From Actinomycetes bacterium (GTDB lineage: Bacteria > Actinomycetota > Acidimicrobiia > Acidimicrobiales > Palsa-688), in the NCBI GenBank assembly GCA_021808425.1, contig JAKBBS010000013.1:1-33142 (forward strand): 33,142 bases of DNA, given 5' to 3'. Each line of letters starts with the position of its first letter. Within the stretch, counting starts at the first letter, position 1. Shown piece after piece: positions 8,029-15,404 of this stretch. Under the pieces are notes generated by a model. The model worked only from the letters and a program-made list of their open reading frames with translations, ran no database searches and had not been told where the DNA came from. A program made the translations under genes and the position numbers.

Positions 8029-10582
8029 AGTTGGATCAATTGAGGATGCGCTCGAGGGGTTCCTCGACCGGGTCTCCGCGCAAGGTCTTAGCCTCTACCC
8101 GGCGCAAGAGGAGGCGCTTCTGGAGGTCTTCGGAGGTGCCCATGTTATTGTCAATACCCCGACTGGCTCGGGCAAGAGCCTCATCGCTCTTGGAGCGCAC
8201 GTTGCAGCGATGGCACGCGGCCTGCGGACGTTCTACACCGCACCCGTCAAAGCGCTGGTGTCTGAAAAATTCTTCGCCCTTTGCGGTGAGCTCGGCGCCT
8301 CAAACGTCGGGATGCTCACCGGTGACGCCACGATCAACCCTAATGCTCCCGTGGTGTGTGCCACGGCAGAGATAGTCGCCAACATGGCGCTTCGAAGTGG
8401 TGCAACGGCCGACATCGGCCAGGTCGTAATGGACGAGTTCCACTTCTACGGCGACCCTGACCGCGGGTGGGCGTGGCAGGTACCGCTGCTCGAACTGACA
8501 GAGACACAGTTTATCCTAATGTCCGCTACTCTCGGCGACACAACGGCGATACAACGTGGACTCACCGAGCGCAGCGGTCGGCCTGTGGCTGTCGTGCGAT
8601 CTTCGACGCGCCCAGTACCACTCAGCTTCGAATACCGCCGAACGTATCTTCACGAGACGGTTGAGTCGCTTCTGTCTGGCGACCAGGCGCCCCTTTACGT
8701 AGTGTTCTTCACCCAGGCCCAGGTGCTCGCGCAGGCGCAGGCGCTCACGTCCGCGAAGGTGAGCACGCGGCCGCAGCGCGAGGCGATAGCAGAACAGTTA
8801 GCCGGCTACCCGTTCGCTCCAGGCTTCGGCAGAACGCTCTCGAGGATCCTGGCTCACGGTATCGGCGTGCATCACGGGGGCATGCTGCCGAAGTACCGGC
8901 GGCTCGTCGAACGTCTCACTAAGGCTGGCCTGCTCCGAGTCGTGGTCGGAACCGACACTTTGGGTGTCGGCGTCAACCTCCCGTTGCGAACCGTCGTCTT
9001 GTCGGGGTTGGCGAAATACGACGGGTCGGTTTCGCGGCTGCTGAGCGCCAGGGAGTTCCACCAGATCGCCGGCCGGGCAGGCCGTGCCGGCTACGACAGC
9101 TCGGGCCTGGTTGTCCTCCAAGCGCCCGAGCACGTGATCGACAACGAGCAGGCAGCCAAGAAGGTGGCTGGTGACCCGAAGAAGGCGCGCAAGCTGGTCA
9201 AGGCGAAACCCCCGAGAGGCTACGTCGCCTGGGACGAGGCGACCTTCGACCGGCTCCTTGCGTCCCCGCCCGAGACGCTGGTCGCCCAGCTCAGGGTCGG
9301 GCATGCCGCTGTGCTCAACGTGCTCGACAGACCCGGCGACGGCTGCGTCGCCTTGGCGCGTCTTGTGCGACACAACTTCGAGCCGCCTCGCGCAAGGAGA
9401 CAGCTAGCTCGCCAGGCGATATCGATATACCGTTCGCTGCTGGCCGCGGGCGCCCTCGAACGGCTCGACGAACCCGACGAGAAGGGTCGCCTCGTGCGGG
9501 TAACGAAGGACCTCCAGGAGGACTTCGCCCTGGACGCTCCCCTCAGCCCCCTCGTATTGGAGGCCGTACCGCGCCTCGACGCCACAGCTCCTACTTGGCC
9601 GTTGGACGTGGTCAGCGTCGTCGAGTCGACCATGCCCAATCCCGGGCCGGTCCTCGCCGCCCAACTCGAGCGCGTCAAGACGGAGGCGATGACGGAGATG
9701 AAGGCAGCCGGCGTCGAATACGAGGATCGGATTGCAGCGCTCGACAAGCTCGAATACCCAAAGCCGCTGCGGGACTGGATCTACGAACTTTTCGACGTCT
9801 ACCGAGCCAAGCACCCCTGGACAGCGGACTTCAACATCGCACCCAAATCCGTTGCACGCGAGATCTACGAGCGTGCCATGACCTTCTCCGAGTATGTCGC
9901 GCACTACGGCCTTACCCGTTCGGAAGGATTGGTGCTGCGCTATTTGAGCGACGTCTACAAGGGCCTCGTGCGAAGCGTGCCGGAAGACTTGAAGACCGAT
10001 GACTTGCTCGACATAACAGAATGGCTTGGCGAACTAGTTAGACAAGTCGACTCGAGCCTCATCGACGAGTGGCGCAGCCTTGCAGCTGCCGCGGCGAGCA
10101 TGGCTGGAGGCGACGGGTCGGGGGGCGAGGAGGGGCGTCGTGACGGCAGTCCTGGTGACGACGCGTTTGCGGCTATCGCCGCGGAGATCAGGGAGGGCCC
10201 TGCCAAGCCGCCACCAGTGACTGCCAACATCCGGGCGTTCCGGGTGATGGTCAGGAACGCCGCGTTCCGTCGCGTCGAGCTCGCAGCGCGACGCGACGTC
10301 GCCGGCCTCGTCGAATCGGAAGCTTCCGGCGGCCTGGACGCCGCCGGTTGGACTGGGGCTCTCGCAGCGTATTTCACACTGCACGAAGGCATCCTGACGG
10401 GCCCAGACGCCCGGTCTGCGGCTTGGTTCGCCCTCGTCGAGATGCCGGGGCGATTCGAGGTTCGCCAGGTCTTGGACGATCCCGAAGGCTGGCACGACGC
10501 GGCGATCGTCGCGGAGGTGGACCTGGCCGCGTCCGACGAGGTCGGCTCACCGGTATGGCGGACACTTCGCGTCGAAACGTAG
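8021..10582 (+). CDS. DEAD/DEAH-box (Ski2-like) helicase with DUF3516-type C-terminus
   Basis: An 853-residue superfamily-2 helicase, probably acting on RNA. Motif I TPTGSGKS is at 46-53, motif II DEFH at 138-141, motif III SAT at 168-170, and motif VI QIAGRAGRAGYD starts at 348. The long C-terminal part, after about 420, resembles the DUF3516 domain of actinobacterial helicases (recognised, not searched). A Gly/Ser/Asp-rich low-complexity patch is encoded near 10100-10160. TTG 8021 overlaps the kdpE stop by eight bases, so it may be translated from the kdp transcript although its function is not obviously linked. Substrate unknown. Confidence 0.85.
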   Translation: MSEVGSIEDALEGFLDRVSAQGLSLYPAQEEALLEVFGGAHVIVNTPTGSGKSLIALGAHVAAMARGLRTFYTAPVKALVSEKFFALCGELGASNVGMLTGDATINPNAPVVCATAEIVANMALRSGATADIGQVVMDEFHFYGDPDRGWAWQVPLLELTETQFILMSATLGDTTAIQRGLTERSGRPVAVVRSSTRPVPLSFEYRRTYLHETVESLLSGDQAPLYVVFFTQAQVLAQAQALTSAKVSTRPQREAIAEQLAGYPFAPGFGRTLSRILAHGIGVHHGGMLPKYRRLVERLTKAGLLRVVVGTDTLGVGVNLPLRTVVLSGLAKYDGSVSRLLSAREFHQIAGRAGRAGYDSSGLVVLQAPEHVIDNEQAAKKVAGDPKKARKLVKAKPPRGYVAWDEATFDRLLASPPETLVAQLRVGHAAVLNVLDRPGDGCVALARLVRHNFEPPRARRQLARQAISIYRSLLAAGALERLDEPDEKGRLVRVTKDLQEDFALDAPLSPLVLEAVPRLDATAPTWPLDVVSVVESTMPNPGPVLAAQLERVKTEAMTEMKAAGVEYEDRIAALDKLEYPKPLRDWIYELFDVYRAKHPWTADFNIAPKSVAREIYERAMTFSEYVAHYGLTRSEGLVLRYLSDVYKGLVRSVPEDLKTDDLLDITEWLGELVRQVDSSLIDEWRSLAAAAASMAGGDGSGGEEGRRDGSPGDDAFAAIAAEIREGPAKPPPVTANIRAFRVMVRNAAFRRVELAARRDVAGLVESEASGGLDAAGWTGALAAYFTLHEGILTGPDARSAAWFALVEMPGRFEVRQVLDDPEGWHDAAIVAEVDLAASDEVGSPVWRTLRVET

Positions 10583-10627
10583 GCTCGGACTGGCTGCAAG
10601 GTCCACTTCACGAAAGGAGCACTTGAG

Positions 10628-11461
10628 ATGGGGTTACCAAGCGGAGGGTGGGTTCTATGGGCCGGCACGGTTGGATTCTCGACCCCGGTGATCGAACGCC
10701 TCGAAGCGGCGGGCGCCCTCGACATTCAACGTTTCTCCGTGACGCCCCCCGACGTCGAATCGGCCGCAGCTGACGGCGTAACCGCGGTCGAGCTCGGCCG
10801 GCGTATCCGCGACCGGGGATACGACATTGTGATGGACCCCCTCGTCAACTGGTACGGGGGGATCGCGCACCCGGGATCCCGATTCGGCCGGTACAGCACC
10901 GACGAGGTGTTGCGGATGTGCGCCGATCTAGGTGTCGCTTCAGTGAACCTTATCGGCCAGCCCAGCCACGACGTCTCTGTCGACCAATTGGCGACGTCGT
11001 TTGCTGCGATCTGCGACAAGGTCGGAGCGCTCGGCGCTCAGGCGCACCTCGAGTTCATGCCGATCACGGCTATCGCCAGCCTTGCAGCCGGTTGGGAGAT
11101 CGTACGCACGGCCGCCCATCCGAATGGAGGGCTGTGCTTTGATACTTGGCATTTCTTTCGTAGCGATCCGGACTTCGAGCTTCTCGAAGCGATACCGGGT
11201 GAGCGGATCTTCTCCGTGCAGGTATCCGACGCCGGCCCCGAAGCGCTGCCTGACGTCCGTGAGGACACGATGAACCGCCTCCTTCCCGGAGACGGCGTGT
11301 TCGACCTCGACAGAGTTGTCAAGGTCCTGCAGCGAATCGGCGCTCTGACCTGGGTGGGCGCCGAGGTTATCTCCCCGGATCTCGCGGCTATGCCACCGGC
11401 GGTTGCGGCGCAGCTGGCTGATGGCCGGGTGCGAGCACTGGTCGCCGCTGCGACGTCGTGA
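10628..11461 (+). CDS. Sugar-phosphate isomerase/epimerase-like TIM-barrel protein
   Basis: A 277-residue protein of the xylose-isomerase-like (AP endonuclease 2) TIM-barrel family, cytoplasmic, with no signal or membrane segment. A plausible metal site is made by E142 (HLEFMPI), D172 with H175 (CFDTWHF), Q198 and E246, matching the usual Glu-Asp-His/Gln-Glu pattern. RLLPGDG at 218-224 is also typical. ATG 10628 follows AAAGGAG (10613-10619) with good spacing, one of the clearest ribosome sites here. It starts 45 bases after the helicase gene and converges with the next gene, only 13 bases away. The substrate cannot be told; a keto-sugar, inosose or hydroxypyruvate-type substrate is typical for the family. 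Confidence 0.82.
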   Translation: MGLPSGGWVLWAGTVGFSTPVIERLEAAGALDIQRFSVTPPDVESAAADGVTAVELGRRIRDRGYDIVMDPLVNWYGGIAHPGSRFGRYSTDEVLRMCADLGVASVNLIGQPSHDVSVDQLATSFAAICDKVGALGAQAHLEFMPITAIASLAAGWEIVRTAAHPNGGLCFDTWHFFRSDPDFELLEAIPGERIFSVQVSDAGPEALPDVREDTMNRLLPGDGVFDLDRVVKVLQRIGALTWVGAEVISPDLAAMPPAVAAQLADGRVRALVAAATS

Positions 11462-11474
11462 CATTGCAAGTGAC

Positions 11475-13208
11475 TTAATGCACCCTGACAGTGCCCGTGG
11501 TTCCGTCGACAGTGACTGTAGAGCCGTCAGGGATCGCGTCAGTAGCACCAGCCACCGACACGACGCACGGTATGCCAAGCTCACGCGAGACGATCATTGC
11601 GTGACTGCCTTGAGCGCCGGTGTTGACCACCACCGCAGCGGCAGGGACCATGAGCGGAACCCAAGCGGGGTCCGTTTGCGGAGCCACGAGCACGTCGCCC
11701 GGTTCGAAGCCCGCAGGATCTGCAGGGTCCAAGACGATGCGAGCACGCCCGGTCGCCGACCCGCCCGATCCGGCGGCGCCGCGAAGGACGGTGCCAGGGC
11801 CGACCGCTGCGACGTGGTGGGTGTCGCGTCTCGCCATGTCGTCAACCCTTGGGACTCGCCTATTTACGACGAAGACAGGCTCGAAGTCGAAAAGGCCACG
11901 GTACTCGGTCCACCGCTTCGAGATCGTCGTCGCGAACGACGACGGGTCGGCTCGGAGCGGATCGAGCTCCTCGTCGGTGACCATGAAGACCTGCTCCACT
12001 TGATCGATGACCCCCCGATCTACGAGACGCCGGCCGTACTCGTAGAGGGCCATGCGCGCCTCGTTTATCACCCTCACGACGTTTGTCTTCGCCCGTTCAC
12101 GGCCAGCGAGGAAAAGCTGCGCGGAGCGCAGCGCCGCCTCGAAGAGCGCAGCGGACTCAGGCGAAGCGGCGAGACGAGACCGGATCTCGGCTATCAGCCG
12201 GTCGCGTTCTTCGAGCGCTGCGCTCGCTCGCGTCGAAGGTGCTTGCGATTCCCCCGAGCGGCGCATCAGATCGATCGCTGTCAGCGCCGCCTGCGGCTGC
12301 GCCTCCCACGACGGTGCCATCGGGTCGTACTCGTTAGGCCCCCGCGACCCGTGGTGGTAGAGAAACGCCGAGAACTGTGCCAGGAAGTCTGCTGCGCCGG
12401 GGTCGACCGAGCAGGCGAGCGCTTCGATTGCAGTACCTGCCCCGGCGTCGAATGCTGCGGTGACGACCGCGGATTGCCTTGCGAGCCGGCCGAGCTCCCA
12501 CATCGCATGCGCCGGGGCAGCCGAGTCAACCTCGATACCGGCGAGCAGGCGGATGGCCAGAGTGGGGTCCCCCAACTGCTCGGAGATTGCTCCCAAGGCC
12601 CCGGTTCCGAGCGACGAAAGTGCCGAGACGATCATCGCATTCTCGAATGTTTGCGTGACGAAGGGGATCATCGCCCGTGCGCGTGCGTGCAGAGCGGAGT
12701 CGGTGAGGTTTGCAAGCTCCGGGCGCGACGCCCGCAGCTGACTCGCCAGATCTTTGTCCGCGTCCAGGTGGGGAAGCGACGTAGCAGACATCGCCCACTG
12801 CATCGACTCGCCGAGCTTCGCCTCGTGTCGGGGCGAGTCGTGCCAATCCTGGTGCTCGTAGACGGGGACCTCGTCGCGTTCGTCGAAGAAAGCTCGGTCG
12901 ATCAGCTCCGGCGACGCGCCGGGCATGCGAGCCCCGAGGACTCTGGTCATCGAGAGGGGGTTGTACAGGTAGCCTCCGAAGCACTTCCAAAGCTCCGGCC
13001 TTTCTGGCTCGTCGTACTCCTCCCAATCGAGGGCGCCGATCGCTATGTAAGCGTCACGCAGACCGGTGCACATTCCTTGGCGCACGACCAGGCTGAGCCC
13101 GAGGGGGCTGAAAGGGTCCGGGAACACATCAGCGGCGTTCCCCCTGGTCCACGCCGGGAAACGATCGCTCACCGTGGAATCGCAAAACCAGCCTGCCTCG
13201 TCGCTCAT
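11475..13208 (-). CDS. PEP-utilizer/rifampin-phosphotransferase-like protein without ATP-grasp domain
   Basis: A 577-residue protein matching the central and C-terminal parts of the PEP synthase/rifampin phosphotransferase family. The N-terminal part (RGNAADVFPDPFSPLG) and the middle (YHHGSRGPNEYDPMAPSW; GRERAKTNVVRVINEARMAL) resemble the substrate-binding domain. The C-terminal about 100 residues are the PEP-utilizer mobile domain with the phosphorylatable histidine H536 in TGAQGSHAMIVSRELGIPCVV-type context. The ATP-grasp domain that normally phosphorylates this histidine is absent from this protein and not encoded next to it. ATG 13208 is chosen over TTG 13229 because GGGAGG lies directly upstream. 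It is divergent from a dehydratase/SDR set, suggesting a shared pathway. Phenylphosphate-synthase-type phosphorylation of an alcohol or phenol is one model; substrate unknown. Confidence 0.82.
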   Translation of the reverse strand: MSDEAGWFCDSTVSDRFPAWTRGNAADVFPDPFSPLGLSLVVRQGMCTGLRDAYIAIGALDWEEYDEPERPELWKCFGGYLYNPLSMTRVLGARMPGASPELIDRAFFDERDEVPVYEHQDWHDSPRHEAKLGESMQWAMSATSLPHLDADKDLASQLRASRPELANLTDSALHARARAMIPFVTQTFENAMIVSALSSLGTGALGAISEQLGDPTLAIRLLAGIEVDSAAPAHAMWELGRLARQSAVVTAAFDAGAGTAIEALACSVDPGAADFLAQFSAFLYHHGSRGPNEYDPMAPSWEAQPQAALTAIDLMRRSGESQAPSTRASAALEERDRLIAEIRSRLAASPESAALFEAALRSAQLFLAGRERAKTNVVRVINEARMALYEYGRRLVDRGVIDQVEQVFMVTDEELDPLRADPSSFATTISKRWTEYRGLFDFEPVFVVNRRVPRVDDMARRDTHHVAAVGPGTVLRGAAGSGGSATGRARIVLDPADPAGFEPGDVLVAPQTDPAWVPLMVPAAAVVVNTGAQGSHAMIVSRELGIPCVVSVAGATDAIPDGSTVTVDGTTGTVRVH

Positions 13209-13336
13209 TTTCCCTCCCGGAGCATTCAAAAACCACGCGGACTCTACCGGTTCAAAGGCGAAAACTCCAGGCTTGGATTTCCGCCGAGCTGTGTAGTCGG
13301 GGTGAGTTCGTTCTGCGACCGCGCCCGCCGGTGAGA

Positions 13337-13342
13337 TACCTT
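13337..13342 (+). promoter_or_regulatory. -10-like TACCTT before the dehydratase genes
   Basis: TACCTT fits the actinobacterial TANNNT -10 pattern and ends six bases before GTG 13349, so transcription could begin at the start codon itself (leaderless mRNA). No clear -35 is visible and no Shine-Dalgarno precedes the start. The divergent region 13209-13348 would carry both promoters. Confidence 0.3.
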
Positions 13343-13348
13343 CGAGGT

Positions 13349-13864
13349 GTGCCCGCGTCCGCCGATGAGGATCCGAACGGAGCTGGCGGCGCCATCGACG
13401 GCCACGGGCCTGTCTCGCCAGGAGCCGTTATTCCTAGTGACGACGAGGTCGCCAGACTAGTTGGCTACCGGTTTCCCGGTGGTGAACGAAAAGTCGAGCA
13501 CTGGGAGAACTGGCTGCTCACCGACTGCACGCAACGGCACCCTATGGGCGGTAGGCAACTTCACCCGATCGTTCTCTTCCATGTCCCGATACAGGCCGCG
13601 TCAACCTCGATTGGCGAGATCTTCTCCCTCTGCGTCGGGGGGCCGGCCGGGTCGGTCACCCTTCTCGGCTACGAATGGGAGTACTTGGCGGCGATGTCCG
13701 AGGACGTCGTCTACCGTGGCAACGGCGGGGTAACCGCCGCCGAGCGTCACCGGGGAGGTGACGGCCGAGTCGTACATGACGACATAGCGTTCGTGATCGA
13801 GCTGACCGACCCTCGAGACGTGACGGTTGCACGGGTCACCACGAGATGGAGGTTCCTGCGCTGA
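13349..13864 (+). CDS. Hotdog-fold dehydratase subunit, FAS1-like/MaoC N-type
   Basis: A 171-residue protein resembling the non-catalytic hotdog half of two-subunit enoyl-CoA hydratases (FAS1-like dehydratase, MaoC-N). Visible signs are LLGYEWEYLAAMSEDVVYRGN, the DDIAFVIELTD strand and the VARVTTRWRF C-terminus typical of the family. An open frame begins at GTG 13331, but GTG 13349 is preferred because it fits a leaderless start. It overlaps the next hotdog gene by 19 bases, and the two should form a heterodimer that hydrates or dehydrates an acyl-CoA-like substrate. Substrate not determinable. Confidence 0.72.
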   Translation: MPASADEDPNGAGGAIDGHGPVSPGAVIPSDDEVARLVGYRFPGGERKVEHWENWLLTDCTQRHPMGGRQLHPIVLFHVPIQAASTSIGEIFSLCVGGPAGSVTLLGYEWEYLAAMSEDVVYRGNGGVTAAERHRGGDGRVVHDDIAFVIELTDPRDVTVARVTTRWRFLR

Positions 13865-14361
13865 GCAGTCTTCCGCCTGCGGCGCCCATGCCGCCGATAC
13901 CGCCCCTGCCGCCCATACCCTCGCTTCATGTGGCCTGCGTCGACCCACAGCGGATGAAGACGATGGCGGCGCTTCTGCGCGATCCCTACCCGATCCACTG
14001 GGACCCCGACTCGGTGAGCGACGCCGCCCACGGCGGCCGCACCGTCAACCAGGGCCCACTGAACCTCGGCTACATAGCCAACATGTTGATGGCGTGGGCG
14101 GGGGATAGCTCGATTCGCCGCCTCGAAGCGTCCTTCCATGCCCATGTGCTCGCCGGTGACAGCGTGACTGCGTCAGGCGATGTTTTCGAGGTTCTCGAGG
14201 TCGACGGCGAGCTAAGAGCGCGCTGCACGGTGCGCCTACTTCGAGGTGACGACCTGATCGTGTCGGGCATCGCCGAGGTGGCCACGACCCAGCTGTCCGG
14301 CACGTCCGCCCGTCTGGGCGCAGCGTCGGTCATCGGACCCTCCCACGAGGCTGCTCAGTGA
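13846..14361 (+). CDS. MaoC-like hydratase subunit with proline-rich N-terminus
   Basis: A 171-residue hotdog protein, likely the catalytic partner of the preceding subunit. The R-hydratase pair Asp/His is visible as D46 and H51 in RDPYPIHWD, and TVNQGPLNLGYIANMLMAWAG is a family signature. Residues 10-25 are an unusual run rich in proline (PPAAPMPPIPPLPPIP). The family match begins right after it, so the ATG at 13846 is kept although it overlaps the upstream gene. GTG 13930 (residue 29) is a less likely alternative. Its TGA overlaps the SDR start (GTGA, 14358-14361), showing tight coupling. Confidence 0.75.
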   Translation: MEVPALSSLPPAAPMPPIPPLPPIPSLHVACVDPQRMKTMAALLRDPYPIHWDPDSVSDAAHGGRTVNQGPLNLGYIANMLMAWAGDSSIRRLEASFHAHVLAGDSVTASGDVFEVLEVDGELRARCTVRLLRGDDLIVSGIAEVATTQLSGTSARLGAASVIGPSHEAAQ

Positions 14362-15158
14362 CCATACTGGACCTCTTCCGACTCGATGATCGGGTGGCAG
14401 TAGTCACGGGCTCAGGGCAGGGTATCGGCCGCGCGATCGCATGGGCTCTCGCCGACGCCGGGGCAGACGTGGTCCTGAACGCCAGAAGAGTAAGCGATCT
14501 GGAAGTCACCGCCGCAGGCGTGCAGGACCGATCGAGGCGTGCTCTCATCGTGGAGGGCGACATCCGTGACTTCTCCGAGCAGCTCGCCGAGCGGACGCTA
14601 GCGGAGTTTGGTCGGATCGACATCTGGGTCAACAACGTCGGCGGCTCAGACGACAAGAACGTGCACCGCCTCGACGACACACCCGACGAGGTCTTCCGCT
14701 CGCAGCTGGAACTGAACCTGACCTCTGCGTTCCAGGGTTGCAAGGCCGCCGCCAAGCGGCTGGCTGAAGGGGGCGTCATAGTCAACATAACCTCGGGTGC
14801 CGGGACTCGCGGCTCGCCTTTTACGGGACCGTATGCCGCAGCGAAGGCGGCTCTGATCAACATGACGCAAACCTTGGCGTTGGAGCTGGCCGATCGGGGA
14901 ATCCGTGTCAACGCTGTCTCTCCCGGGCCCGTTATTACCGAGGCATATCGCGAGATCCTCGGCATCGAGGACAAGCTGGAGGAGCTGATCGCCACAATCC
15001 CGCTCGGGCGAGCGGGGACACCGGATGACATCGCGGCGATGGTGCTGTTCCTTTGCTCCCCGGCGTCGTCGTGGATAACCGGTGAGCATCATCTCGTCGC
15101 CGGCGGGCGGACCCATCGGAGCTATCAATATCGACCGAAGGTGGTTGAGGCGGATTAG
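14358..15158 (+). CDS. SDR-family oxidoreductase (FabG-like)
   Basis: A 266-residue classical short-chain dehydrogenase/reductase, cytoplasmic and NAD(P)-dependent. The dinucleotide motif TGSGQGIG is at 17-24, NNVG at 92-95, and the catalytic tetrad is N120, S146, Y159 and K163. The length is normal. GTG 14358 overlaps the upstream stop. In context it would oxidise or reduce the hydroxyl/keto group produced by the hotdog hydratase pair, as in a beta-oxidation-like or alcohol degradation step. The exact substrate is unknown. The C-terminal about 15 residues (HRSYQYRPKVVEAD) extend beyond the usual fold. Confidence 0.85.
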   Translation: MTILDLFRLDDRVAVVTGSGQGIGRAIAWALADAGADVVLNARRVSDLEVTAAGVQDRSRRALIVEGDIRDFSEQLAERTLAEFGRIDIWVNNVGGSDDKNVHRLDDTPDEVFRSQLELNLTSAFQGCKAAAKRLAEGGVIVNITSGAGTRGSPFTGPYAAAKAALINMTQTLALELADRGIRVNAVSPGPVITEAYREILGIEDKLEELIATIPLGRAGTPDDIAAMVLFLCSPASSWITGEHHLVAGGRTHRSYQYRPKVVEAD

Positions 15159-15234
15159 ACGGCGGCGAATGTCTGGCACAGCATGTTGGAGCGTCCACGT
15201 CCCCAGTCTCATGTTCCAGAATAGGCATAATTCG

Positions 15235-15240
15235 TATAAT
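15235..15240 (+). promoter_or_regulatory. Consensus -10 TATAAT upstream of the repair genes
   Basis: A perfect TATAAT lies in an AT-rich patch (15221-15243) that stands out in this GC-rich window and contains ATAATTC twice. It is about 165 bases upstream of the AdaA-AlkA start and 52 bases before a long palindrome. No convincing -35 is seen. If used, the transcript would carry the palindrome as a hairpin in its leader. Confidence 0.35.
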
Positions 15241-15291
15241 TCACCCTCCGTTGAACCGCTCGAAGCGTCTTCAGTAACCTGTCCCGAGAAA

Positions 15292-15336
15292 ACTGTGCGT
15301 GGAATTGCACAGTTTCCGTGCAATTCCACGCACAGT
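15292..15336. repeat. 45-bp palindromic element, copy 1 (perfect 19-bp arms)
   Basis: ACTGTGCGTGGAATTGCAC at 15292-15310 is followed by a seven-base spacer (AGTTTCC) and its exact reverse complement at 15318-15336. A second, overlapping palindrome exists: AAACTGTGC (15290-15298), eight bases, GCACAGTTT (15307-15315). The half-site ACTGTGC/GCACAGT thus occurs three times. A related 45-base element with the same seven-base spacer lies at 28945-28989 in the opposite orientation, with similarity extending into the flank (CTGTC.CG). It may be a REP/MITE-like dispersed repeat or an operator for the repair genes starting at 15405. Confidence 0.8.
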
Positions 15337-15404
15337 CATCTGGCAGGACATGTGATGTCGCATTCCCGCTAGCGCAAGCTGCGTTCGGGTGGCACGCTTT
15401 TGGC

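Noticed and set aside
11403..13334. 643-codon open frame on the plus strand opposite the PEP-utilizer gene
   Set aside because: It is longer than the minus-strand gene, but its translation is Arg-rich without recognisable domains, while the minus strand shows clear family motifs and a ribosome site. It is a shadow caused by GC-rich codon use.
15318..15404. N-terminal extension of AdaA-AlkA through the palindrome
   Set aside because: The added residues come from the palindromic repeat and are not part of the Ada fold; ATG 15405 fits the family start.
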